Shown here piece after piece: positions 1-5,567 of a DNA stretch of 5,567 bases. The position numbers were made by a program, and so were the translations under genes. Source of the DNA: JBGTCD01 sp041749015 (GTDB lineage Bacteria > Bacteroidota > Bacteroidia > Cytophagales > Cyclobacteriaceae); assembly GCA_041749015.1 (NCBI GenBank), contig JBGTCD010000117.1:1-5567 (forward strand), given 5' to 3'. Within the stretch, counting starts at the first letter, position 1. The number at the start of each line of letters is the position of its first letter. The notes under the pieces were generated by a model, which saw nothing but the letters and a program-made list of their open reading frames with translations, did not search any database and was not told the origin of the DNA.

Positions 1-435
1 GCAAAATTAATTGGTGTACTGTTTCTAATAGGAGCACTTGCTTTAGTAACGAATTACTGGTGGCTTTCTACCATTTTTACAATTTTGGGCATAACACTTC
101 TTACAGGGTTTTCGGGAACAGAAATTGACCCTGTGAGTAAAACTTTTCGTGAGTACAATTCCTTTTTGCTTATCAGAGGTGGTGATACCAAAAAATACAA
201 TGAAGTAGAAAAGGTATACATTAACCAGGCAAAAATGTCTCAGAAAATCTACACCGCCCACACCACCAGTTCTTCCACATTCCAAAGTGTGCATTTTAAT
301 GCTTACATTAAATTTGATGATGGGAGAAAGGTTTTTCTGACCAGTCGAAAAAACAAAGGCAGGTTGATTGAAATACTAAATCCGTTGGTTGCCGCACTAT
401 CGGTTGACCTGATGGATAATACCGCATCAGGTTAA
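1..435 (+). CDS. Membrane protein with two N-terminal helices and a PH-like soluble domain (5' end missing)
   Basis: The reading frame is open from the first base of the window to the TAA at 433-435, giving 144 visible residues, so the true start lies upstream. A TTG at 85 falls inside the second membrane helix and is unlikely to be the start. Visible residues 2-17 and about 21-38 are strongly hydrophobic and look like a membrane hairpin with a short NYWW turn. Residues 39-144 are soluble and rich in beta-type alternation: a segment of the form G-x-E-I-D-x-x-x-K-x-x-R-E-Y, then a short glycine turn (RGGD, 59-62) and a lysine-rich stretch. This resembles small Bacteroidota membrane proteins in which a PH-like beta domain follows two helices. 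I recognise the architecture but no named family, and no function can be assigned. The soluble part probably faces the cytoplasm, which is an inference from its positive charge. A long hairpin overlaps the stop codon. Confidence 0.8.
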   Translation, partial: AKLIGVLFLIGALALVTNYWWLSTIFTILGITLLTGFSGTEIDPVSKTFREYNSFLLIRGGDTKKYNEVEKVYINQAKMSQKIYTAHTTSSSTFQSVHFNAYIKFDDGRKVFLTSRKNKGRLIEILNPLVAALSVDLMDNTASG

Positions 436-473
436 GCCCAAAAAATTATTAATGAGGGCTTCAAACCTAATGC
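424..473 (+). terminator. Imperfect hairpin spanning the stop codon of the first gene, possible terminator
   Basis: GCAT (424-427) and AGGTTAAGCCC (429-439) pair with GGGCTT (456-461), AACCT (464-468) and ATGC (470-473). This gives 15 base pairs with a 2-base bulge (462-463) and one C/A mismatch, around a 16-base A/T-rich loop. The stop codon TAA (433-435) lies in the left arm. No U-run follows the stem, so it is not a textbook intrinsic terminator. It may instead be a 3'-end stabilising structure. Confidence 0.4.
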
Positions 474-566
474 CTGAATATAGAAGGCACTCTCGTATTT
501 ATTTTTTTCTGGAAAGCGTAATAGAATTAAACACATCAGAATGAAACAAAACCTGAAACTAATGGT

Positions 567-591
567 TTCTAAGCAGAGACACTTCTTAGAA
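567..591. repeat. Perfect 7-bp inverted repeat in the receptor leader
   Basis: TTCTAAG (567-573) and CTTAGAA (585-591) are exact reverse complements separated by 11 bases, and TTTTG (592-596) follows. On the + strand RNA this could form a small terminator-like hairpin about 75 bases upstream of the receptor start. In DNA it could equally be a protein-binding inverted repeat. The rest of the 436-667 gap is A/T-rich and shows no convincing gene. Confidence 0.35.
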
Positions 592-667
592 TTTTGTACC
601 AGTATTTTTAAATCGAGGAATTGAAAAAGTGAGTCACGGTAATTTGAATTTTTATTTTTAGGGATCC

Positions 668-3016
668 ATGAATTTAGTATTGAGAGTTTTTGCCGTGACT
701 GCCTGGGTGCTTTTTTCAGTTACCATCGGACTTTCACAGGAAAATCCCAATCGTTACAATGTGAAAGGCCGGCTTGTGGACTCAAAGACCCGTGAGCCTG
801 TGCCATTTGCCCAGGTAGCCCTATTTGTTGTAGCTAAATCAGGGCCTGAAGCTTTTACCACCACTGACAACGACGGTCGATTTAGTATGCTTGCCCCTGA
901 AGGCACCTACATCATCAAGTTTTTTTCTTTTGGTTATGAGGACAAAGAAATACCGGATCTGGTTTTAAAAGGGAACAGAGATTTGGGTACCATTGAAGCC
1001 GAGAGTGGCACTCAGCAACTTGAAGAAGTTGTAATCGAAGGCAGGAGAAGTATGATGACCACGACAGTAGAAGGCATTGTAATCATCCCTGATATGAATC
1101 TTTCAAATATCGGTGGTACTCTTCTTGATATTTTGCGGAACACCCCCTCTGTCCGGGTTGGTGATGATGGTTCGGTAACCCTGCGGGGCAGTAGCGGTAC
1201 GAACGTACTTATTAATGGTCGTAACTCGTCACTTACTAACAATCTTGATAGAATACCTGCAAGTGCCATTGAACAAATCAAAATAATCAATAACCCCAAT
1301 GCGCGGTATGATGCAGAAGCTGAGGCGGGCATCATTGATATTATTCTCAAAAAAGGTGACAATTTAGGTACTAACGTGGCCGTGGATGCCGTGTATGGCA
1401 CCCGGGGTAGAATGAGTACTGGGGCTCAGGTAAACCACAGGACATTGGATTTCAATGTTTATGGTGGGTACAACTTCAGAAGATGGCGCAGTGTTGGCAC
1501 CCGTCGTATTGAAAGAGAAATTTTTGGTGATGATGAAATTCTTAATCAGGAAACGGCTTCATCCAGTGCAAATACAGACCATAATTTCAACTACGGTGCC
1601 GACTACTATTTTGGTAAGAATGTCCTGAGCTACCAGGGATTGTTCAGCACCAGCCTGGATAAGGAGGTTAATACCCTATATTCAAACCTTTCACAATTGA
1701 GTACCGAACAACTCCTGCTCGAATATGTGCGACGAAATGATGAAAGTGAGACAGATGACGGGATCGATAATGCCTTAATATACGAACGCACATTCGACAA
1801 TAAAGACCGGTCATTTAAGTTTTCAGCAACACAGTCCTATACGAATCAATACAAGACCCAGAACATTGATATATTCCGAAATGCATCCCTCCCCAATGCG
1901 GAAGATCTGGATGGTCGGGAAATGGCCATCACGGATGAAAAGCGTTTCAATTATATTTTTCAGGCCGATTATGTACACCCGTTGAATGACAATATCAAAT
2001 TTGAAACGGGGCTCAAGTCTAATATTCGCAACTTTGAATACGATTTTGATTATGCCCGGCTTGATGATACCAGTGGCAACTTCGTGGATGACCCGGCGAT
2101 AAGCAACAGGTTTGATTACAAAGACCGCATCCACGCAGCCTACCTCATTTTTGCAAGGTCATCAGACAAATTTGATATCACCGCAGGAATCAGGGGTGAA
2201 CTTACCCTGTTTGACACCTACCTATTCAATACTGATGAACGCAATGATCAGGAATACTTCAATTTATTTCCGAGTTTACAAGCTTTGTACAATGCCACTG
2301 GTAAGCACGGGTTTAAATTAACTTACAGCCGCAGGATTGACCGACCAACGGCATGGAGGTTGAACCCATTTCCTGATATCACGGATTCCCTAACTGTGCG
2401 CAGAGGTAATCCAAATCTCCAACCGGAGATGATTCATTCTATGGAGATTGGCCATATTTTTCAGGATGATATTTCAAGCCTTACCACTAACTTTTTTTAC
2501 CGCCATGTCAAGGGTCAGTTGGATTATCTCACATTCGTGGAAAATGGAATCTCTTACAGTCAGCCAGAAAATCTGAACAATGCCAGCTCCTACGGTATCG
2601 AATTAATCGGCATGACTGATCCATTATCCTGGTGGACCATCAGCGGTAGTTTTACCGGATATCAGATTGATGTGGATGGGTCCAATATCAGCGACGAATT
2701 CGTGAACAGTGGGTTTGCCTACAATACCAAAATTGCCTCGGACTTCAGACTTCCCTGGGATTTAATGCTTCAGTTGGTGTTTAATTATGACTCACCTGAA
2801 ATTGAAGCCCAGGGCCGAGATTTCGAGCAGTATTTTCTTGATGTAAGTTTGCAACGGAGCTTTTTTGACAAAAAAGGAAGTTTATCCATCAGTGCTCGCG
2901 ATATTTTTGATACCCGTAGATTTATGGGGTTTAACCTCACAGATACGTTCTCCCAAAACTTTTTTTCTAAAAGAGAAACAAGAATTATTCTCGTGAGTGC
3001 ACGGTACAGTTTTTAG
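668..3016 (+). CDS. TonB-dependent outer-membrane receptor, carboxypeptidase-regulatory-like domain plus OMP_b-brl_3-type barrel
   Basis: A complete 782-residue outer-membrane receptor. Residues 1-24 form a Sec signal peptide (positive N-terminus, hydrophobic core, likely cleavage after GLSQ). Residues about 31-112 match a carboxypeptidase-regulatory-like beta domain, with phrases such as VKGRLVDSKTREPVPFAQV. The segment EEVVIEG (119-125) is the usual linker and resembles a TonB box. The plug spans about 126-232, with LLDILRNTPSV (152-162), LRGSSGTNVLINGR (172-185) and RYDAEAEAGIIDI (213-225). The rest is barrel, including the family signature YSRRIDRPTAWRLNPF (553-568) and RRGNPNLQPE (578-587). 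It ends in ARYSF, a terminal-aromatic signal for BAM insertion. Family knowledge: such proteins import ligands across the outer membrane using TonB energy. The length is normal and the frame intact. The ATG at 668 is secure because an in-frame TAG sits at 659-661. No SusD-like gene, sigma factor or anti-sigma gene is adjacent, so the ligand cannot be named; siderophore, peptide and glycan are all possible. Confidence 0.95.
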   Translation: MNLVLRVFAVTAWVLFSVTIGLSQENPNRYNVKGRLVDSKTREPVPFAQVALFVVAKSGPEAFTTTDNDGRFSMLAPEGTYIIKFFSFGYEDKEIPDLVLKGNRDLGTIEAESGTQQLEEVVIEGRRSMMTTTVEGIVIIPDMNLSNIGGTLLDILRNTPSVRVGDDGSVTLRGSSGTNVLINGRNSSLTNNLDRIPASAIEQIKIINNPNARYDAEAEAGIIDIILKKGDNLGTNVAVDAVYGTRGRMSTGAQVNHRTLDFNVYGGYNFRRWRSVGTRRIEREIFGDDEILNQETASSSANTDHNFNYGADYYFGKNVLSYQGLFSTSLDKEVNTLYSNLSQLSTEQLLLEYVRRNDESETDDGIDNALIYERTFDNKDRSFKFSATQSYTNQYKTQNIDIFRNASLPNAEDLDGREMAITDEKRFNYIFQADYVHPLNDNIKFETGLKSNIRNFEYDFDYARLDDTSGNFVDDPAISNRFDYKDRIHAAYLIFARSSDKFDITAGIRGELTLFDTYLFNTDERNDQEYFNLFPSLQALYNATGKHGFKLTYSRRIDRPTAWRLNPFPDITDSLTVRRGNPNLQPEMIHSMEIGHIFQDDISSLTTNFFYRHVKGQLDYLTFVENGISYSQPENLNNASSYGIELIGMTDPLSWWTISGSFTGYQIDVDGSNISDEFVNSGFAYNTKIASDFRLPWDLMLQLVFNYDSPEIEAQGRDFEQYFLDVSLQRSFFDKKGSLSISARDIFDTRRFMGFNLTDTFSQNFFSKRETRIILVSARYSF

Positions 3017-3026
3017 TAGTCTTGAT

Positions 3027-3118
3027 TAAGAGATTTATCGGCATTAAATATCCCCACTATTTGGCTTCTTGGTAAGTGAAGAATTAAGAAAAATCTCTTA
3101 TTTTGCAAGAGACTTAAT
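3027..3118 (+). repeat. Competing inverted repeats downstream of the receptor, possible terminator or attenuator
   Basis: TAAGAGATTT (3027-3036) is the exact reverse complement of AAATCTCTTA (3091-3100). The same central TCTCTT (3094-3099) also pairs with AAGAGA (3107-3112) around a 7-base loop. That second stem is extended by ATTAAG (3083-3088) with CTTAAT (3113-3118), past a five-A bulge at 3089-3093. The two folds share TCTCTT and so exclude each other. The local 12-bp hairpin would be the easier one to form. No clear U-run follows base 3118. It most simply marks the 3' end of the receptor transcript. Confidence 0.45.
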
Positions 3119-3137
3119 GGAAACAACATAATACTGC

Positions 3138-3196
3138 TAGTAGCTAAAAACCTTTTTCTATACCTTTAAGACCGACTGAATTAGCAGCTAAAATCC
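3138..3196. repeat. Pair of 15-base direct repeats flanking a possible promoter of the VOC gene
   Basis: TAGTAGCTAAAAACC (3138-3152) and TAGCAGCTAAAATCC (3182-3196) match at 13 of 15 positions, with 44 bases between equivalent bases, about four helical turns. Each overlaps an odd palindrome: GCTA-G-TAGC (3136-3144) and TTAGC-A-GCTAA (3181-3191). Between them lies TACCTTTA (3161-3168), one base off the Bacteroidota -7 consensus TAnnTTTG, but with no -33 TTG at the expected distance. Paired repeats on the same helical face around a promoter are typical of operators. That role is an inference. Confidence 0.35.
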
Positions 3197-3211
3197 AAAC
3201 AAATTGACATC

Positions 3212-3604
3212 ATGGCAACACCAACTAAGAACCCATTTACCTGGGTAGAAATTTATGTAGACAATATGGGCAGAGCTCAAAAGTTCTACGAAGCTGTTTT
3301 AAAAATTAAGATGATTCCGATGCAAACTCCGGAAGATTTCAGTGGTTTAGAAATGTTAAGCTTTCCCTGGGCTGAGGGCGGAACAAACATTAGCGGTGCC
3401 TTGTGCAAAACCCGTGAGATGAAACCCGGAACCGGCGGAACCCTGGTGTATTTCACTTGTGAGGATTGTGCGACTGAAACCTCAAGAGTGGAGGCTGCCG
3501 GTGGTCAGGTATTACAAGAAAAATTTCAAATTGGCGAGCACGGGTTTTGCTCAGTTGTCATGGACACTGAAGGTAATACCATTGGCCTGCACTCAATGAA
3601 ATAG
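3212..3604 (+). CDS. VOC-superfamily (glyoxalase/bleomycin-resistance-like) protein
   Basis: A complete 130-residue protein of normal length for single-chain VOC enzymes, made of two beta-alpha-beta-beta-beta modules (about residues 8-66 and 74-130). The first begins FTWVEIYVDNMGRAQKFYE (9-27), the typical strand-then-helix opening. The second contains RVEAAGG (92-98), IGEHGF (107-112) and the closing MDTEGNTIGLHS (117-128). This pattern fits the glyoxalase-related group often annotated COG3324. Glu13 on the first strand and His127 near the end are plausible metal ligands, but the substrate is unknown, and many members of this group are not glyoxalase I. Four cysteines are present, including a CEDC pair (83-86) at the start of the second module. 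The ATG at 3212 starts just before the conserved opening. The protein has no signal peptide and is probably cytoplasmic. It is separated from both neighbours by more than 130 bases and looks monocistronic. Confidence 0.9.
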   Translation: MATPTKNPFTWVEIYVDNMGRAQKFYEAVLKIKMIPMQTPEDFSGLEMLSFPWAEGGTNISGALCKTREMKPGTGGTLVYFTCEDCATETSRVEAAGGQVLQEKFQIGEHGFCSVVMDTEGNTIGLHSMK

Positions 3605-3644
3605 GCTGCTTGTAAGAGAGAAAAGACTAAATACCCACAACAAC

Positions 3645-3665
3645 AGCCACCTTTTGGTAGCTTTT
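3645..3665 (+). terminator. Short hairpin followed by Ts after the VOC gene, weak terminator
   Basis: AGC-C-ACC (3645-3651) pairs with GGT-A-GCT (3656-3662) around a TTTT loop, giving six base pairs with one C/A mismatch. It is followed directly by TTT (3663-3665) and then AGTTATTG. It lies about 40 bases after the VOC stop codon and before the next promoter, the expected place for a terminator. The stem is short, so the call is tentative. Confidence 0.4.
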
Positions 3666-3711
3666 AGTTATTGATTTTAACCACAAGATGATTCTGGCAA
3701 ATAGGATAAAA

Positions 3712-3719
3712 TAATTTTG
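3712..3719 (+). promoter_or_regulatory. Bacteroidota -7 promoter element for the hydrolase operon
   Basis: TAATTTTG is an exact match to the Bacteroidota primary-sigma -7 consensus TAnnTTTG. It lies 17 bases before the ATG at 3737, so transcription would start around 3725-3727 with a very short leader. No TTG or TTTG is visible at the expected -33 position; the sequence there is GATGATTCTGG. The element's position directly before a three-gene run supports it. Confidence 0.5.
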
Positions 3720-3736
3720 CAGTGTAATTTGGAAGT

Positions 3737-4621
3737 ATGAAACCTCGCATTCATTTTCAAAATTTTATTTTAATCAGCCTTTGCATAGTAAGCCTTCTCG
3801 CTTGTACCAAAGATCCTATTAGCCCTGACAATAATAGTGGGACTAATCCTCTTGTAGATACCACGTTGTTGAATGTAGAATATGGCTCACACACCAGACA
3901 AGTCTACGATATTTATTTACCGGCAGATAGGGATGAGAACACTTCAGTCCTATTAATGATACATGGCGGTGCCTGGAAAGCCGGTCAGAAAGAAGACTTT
4001 AATTATTATCTGAACTTGATCAAATCCAAATGGAGTACTGTAGCCATTGTTAATATGAATTATCGATTAGCAAGCAATGCAGATAACATTCATCATAATG
4101 AGATTATGGCAGACATTCATGAGGTATTAAATCATGTCAATACCAATAAAGATTATTATCATGTATCTGAAAAAGTAGGGGTAATGGGGGCAAGTGCAGG
4201 CGGACAATTGGCCATGATTTATACTTATAAATACAACAGCGATATTAAATGTGTGGGTAGCATTTTTGGACCAACCATCATTAATGACTGGTCCTGGTAT
4301 AATAGCACTAATTTGTTTTTAGGGGATTTTGTGAGTAACAGCCTGACGGAATACGTTGGCCAACCCTGGGACACAACAGCATATAAGGCTGTGAGCCCAT
4401 ATTGGAATATAAGCAGTAGTTCTCAGCCTACAATTATCTTTCACGGCAGTTTTGATCCAATAGTTCCGGTCTATCAAAGCCAATGGATGCATGGCAAATT
4501 AAATACCCTGGGTGTTACCAATGAGTATTATGAATATGTAGCTTTTCACAGTTTTGACAACACCCAATCTGCTGATGCCATAAATAAATTAGTCGCCTTT
4601 TTTAAGACCCATATTGAGTAG
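3737..4621 (+). CDS. Lipoprotein alpha/beta-hydrolase (esterase/carboxylesterase-like)
   Basis: A complete 294-residue serine hydrolase of the alpha/beta fold, in the esterase/lipase (BD-FAE or alpha/beta hydrolase 3) style. Residues 1-23 are a lipoprotein signal peptide: basic start, hydrophobic core and lipobox LLAC with Cys23. The mature protein would be lipid-anchored in the envelope, followed by a low-complexity linker (about 24-45). HGGAW (76-80) is the oxyanion-hole motif. GASAG (151-155) is the nucleophile elbow with Ser153. FDPIVP (239-244) supplies Asp240 and AFHSF (269-273) supplies His271, so a full Ser-Asp-His triad is visible. The substrate cannot be read from sequence; carbohydrate esters, lipids and peptides are all used by relatives. 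It is probably the first gene of an operon with the next two genes, driven by the -7 element at 3712-3719. The ATG at 3737 is preceded by GGAAG, too close to act as a normal Shine-Dalgarno. The lipobox position supports this start. Confidence 0.92.
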   Translation: MKPRIHFQNFILISLCIVSLLACTKDPISPDNNSGTNPLVDTTLLNVEYGSHTRQVYDIYLPADRDENTSVLLMIHGGAWKAGQKEDFNYYLNLIKSKWSTVAIVNMNYRLASNADNIHHNEIMADIHEVLNHVNTNKDYYHVSEKVGVMGASAGGQLAMIYTYKYNSDIKCVGSIFGPTIINDWSWYNSTNLFLGDFVSNSLTEYVGQPWDTTAYKAVSPYWNISSSSQPTIIFHGSFDPIVPVYQSQWMHGKLNTLGVTNEYYEYVAFHSFDNTQSADAINKLVAFFKTHIE

Positions 4622-4625
4622 AAAG

Positions 4626-5135
4626 ATGGTACAATTACGAAAGGCAAATATCGAAGACTTAAAGGTCCTTGAATATTGGGACCAACAAGAACACGTAATT
4701 GAATCAGACCCAAATGATGATTGGAATTGGGAGTATGAATTAACCAGAGACCCGGAATGGCGCGAGCAGTTGATTGCAGAAATATATGGAAAGCCAATAG
4801 GAGTCATCCAAATAATAGACCCGGCAAAGGAAGAATCAAAATATTGGGGAGAAATTGAAGAGAACAAAAGAGCAATTGATATTTGGATAGGGGAAAAAGA
4901 AAATTTGGGTAAGGGATATGGAACAGAGATGATGCGAAAAGCACTTGAAATTTGCTTTGCTAATGCTGATGTGGATGAAGTGTTGATTGATCCTATTGAA
5001 TCGAATGAAAATGCCATACGGTTTTATAAGAGGATGGGATTTGAATTTAAAGAGAAAAGAGTGTTTTCAGAAGACAAGTGTGAAGTCTATTCCATGAGTA
5101 GAAATAATTGGGAAAAATTGAAATTGAATTACTAA
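4626..5135 (+). CDS. GNAT N-acetyltransferase, AAC(6')-like
   Basis: A 169-residue protein of the GNAT fold, the normal length for this family. The ATG at 4626 is preferred. An in-frame TTG at 4614 would overlap the upstream gene by eight bases and add only four residues ahead of the conserved VQLRKANIEDL opening. The acetyl-CoA pyrophosphate-binding loop is NLGKGYGT (93-100). AIDIWIGE (83-90), IDP (121-123) and NAIRFYKRMGFE (129-140) follow the order and spacing of AAC(6')-Ib-type aminoglycoside acetyltransferases (ID..IGE..LGKG.GT..., DP...N.RAIR.YEK.GF). Asp85 lies where that family's proposed catalytic base falls. Family knowledge: these enzymes acetylate primary amines using acetyl-CoA. 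Many chromosomal Bacteroidota relatives have no known substrate, so drug modification is not established. The protein is cytoplasmic, with no signal peptide. It begins 4 bases after the hydrolase stop, so co-transcription is likely, with AGAAAG just upstream as a weak ribosome site. Confidence 0.88.
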   Translation: MVQLRKANIEDLKVLEYWDQQEHVIESDPNDDWNWEYELTRDPEWREQLIAEIYGKPIGVIQIIDPAKEESKYWGEIEENKRAIDIWIGEKENLGKGYGTEMMRKALEICFANADVDEVLIDPIESNENAIRFYKRMGFEFKEKRVFSEDKCEVYSMSRNNWEKLKLNY

Positions 5136-5144
5136 TATAATAGC

Positions 5145-5567
5145 ATGATGACATTAACAGGATTTCTCAGGGGTATCAATGTGGGCGGGCATCATAAGGT
5201 GCCGATGGCAGAATTGCGCAGGAAATTGACTGAAATAGGCTGTGAGCAGGTTAGAACCTTGTTGAACTCAGGGAATATCGTATTTGAAACAAACGAGACT
5301 AACATCCTGGACCTGGAATCCAAAATTGAGAAGCATCTTTCCGAATCATTCGGTTTTCCCATTCCCTTGATTTTGCGCACAAAAGTTGAGATTGCGGCCT
5401 TAATCAAAGAAAACCCTTTTGAATCAGTCAATATGCACCAGGACATCCGGTTGTATGTGTCTTTTTTAAAGGAGGCGCCTAAGACTGAAATACCCTTGCC
5501 CTATTACTCCAAGGACAGCACCTACCAAATCCTTTCGATCAGCAACCGCATCATTTGCAGTATTTTG
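5145..5567 (+). CDS. DUF1697 family protein (3' end cut by the window)
   Basis: The frame is open from ATG at 5145 to the last base, giving 141 residues without a stop. DUF1697 proteins are usually about 180 residues, so roughly 40 are missing beyond the edge and nothing suggests a broken gene. The diagnostic opening FLRGINVGGHHKVPMAELR (7-25) is present, followed by VRTLLNSGNIVFET (36-49), both hallmarks of the family. Two adjacent ATGs (5145 and 5148) could start it; the choice changes only one residue. The family is widespread in bacteria as a small cytoplasmic protein with no established function. It starts 9 bases after the acetyltransferase stop and is probably the third gene of the same operon. 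There is no signal peptide or membrane segment in the visible part. Confidence 0.9.
   Translation, partial: MMTLTGFLRGINVGGHHKVPMAELRRKLTEIGCEQVRTLLNSGNIVFETNETNILDLESKIEKHLSESFGFPIPLILRTKVEIAALIKENPFESVNMHQDIRLYVSFLKEAPKTEIPLPYYSKDSTYQILSISNRIICSIL

Noticed and set aside
603..610. TATTTTTA as a -7 element upstream of the receptor.
   Set aside because: It is one base off the consensus in a T-rich stretch where such matches occur by chance, and no -33 TTG lies at the right distance.
541..624. Small + strand reading frame of 27 residues starting ATG at 541 (MKQNLKLMVSK...).
   Set aside because: There is no ribosome site or promoter, the composition is unremarkable, and it overlaps the inverted repeat at 567-591. 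It is most likely a chance frame, though a leader peptide cannot be excluded.
621..647. Possible promoter for the receptor: TTG (621-623), 16 bases, then TAATTTGA (640-647).
   Set aside because: The -7 part is TAnnTTG, lacking one T of the TAnnTTTG consensus, and the spacer is shorter than usual. It is too weak to list.
1012..1401. Minus-strand reading frame of 129 residues inside the receptor gene.
   Set aside because: It lies opposite the conserved plug domain and its sequence matches no family; it is a shadow of the real gene.
4614..4625. TTG at 4614 as the start of the acetyltransferase.
   Set aside because: The ATG at 4626 begins at the conserved start of the domain and leaves a normal 4-base gap after the hydrolase stop; the TTG adds only four unconserved residues.
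4589..5017. Minus-strand reading frame of 142 residues opposite the acetyltransferase.
   Set aside because: The + strand frame has clear GNAT motifs; the minus frame is serine/isoleucine-rich shadow sequence.
5192..5446. Minus-strand reading frame of 84 residues near the right edge.
   Set aside because: The + strand here encodes a DUF1697 protein with its diagnostic motifs, so the minus frame is a shadow.
1..5567. Insertion sequence, CRISPR array, toxin-antitoxin, phage or defence system.
   Set aside because: No transposase, regularly spaced repeat array, integrase or recognisable defence gene is visible on either strand.

Overview
The window looks like a piece of a Bacteroidota chromosome, probably from a marine or soil Cytophagales-type bacterium. 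Three things point that way: a TonB-dependent receptor with an N-terminal carboxypeptidase-regulatory-like domain and an OMP_b-brl_3-type barrel, a perfect Bacteroidota -7 promoter element (TAnnTTTG, 3712-3719), and start codons preceded by A/T-rich sequence instead of strong Shine-Dalgarno sites. The lineage is an inference from gene families and signals; no rRNA or marker gene is present. All supported genes lie on the + strand.

Layout. 1-435 is the 3' end of a small inner-membrane protein (two membrane helices, then a soluble PH-like beta domain). A 232-base gap (436-667) holds two hairpins. 668-3016 is a complete 782-residue outer-membrane TonB-dependent receptor with no SusD partner. A 195-base gap (3017-3211) holds nested, competing inverted repeats and a pair of 15-base direct repeats. 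3212-3604 is a VOC (glyoxalase-like) protein. After a weak terminator and a recognisable promoter there is a tight run of three genes: a lipoprotein alpha/beta hydrolase (3737-4621), an AAC(6')-like GNAT acetyltransferase (4626-5135, 4 bases after the previous stop) and a DUF1697 protein (5145 to the window end, 9 bases after the previous stop, cut by the edge).

How the genes may work together. The receptor would import an unidentified ligand across the outer membrane. The last three genes are spaced like an operon and probably share the promoter at 3712-3719. Their joint function is not evident: an envelope esterase or peptidase-like hydrolase, a small-molecule N-acetyltransferase and a protein of unknown function. 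The VOC gene appears to be a separate transcription unit. I see no mobile element, CRISPR array, RNA gene, phage gene or clear defence system. The window is mostly ordinary; the points most worth a second look are the structured 3017-3211 gap and the hydrolase/GNAT/DUF1697 operon.
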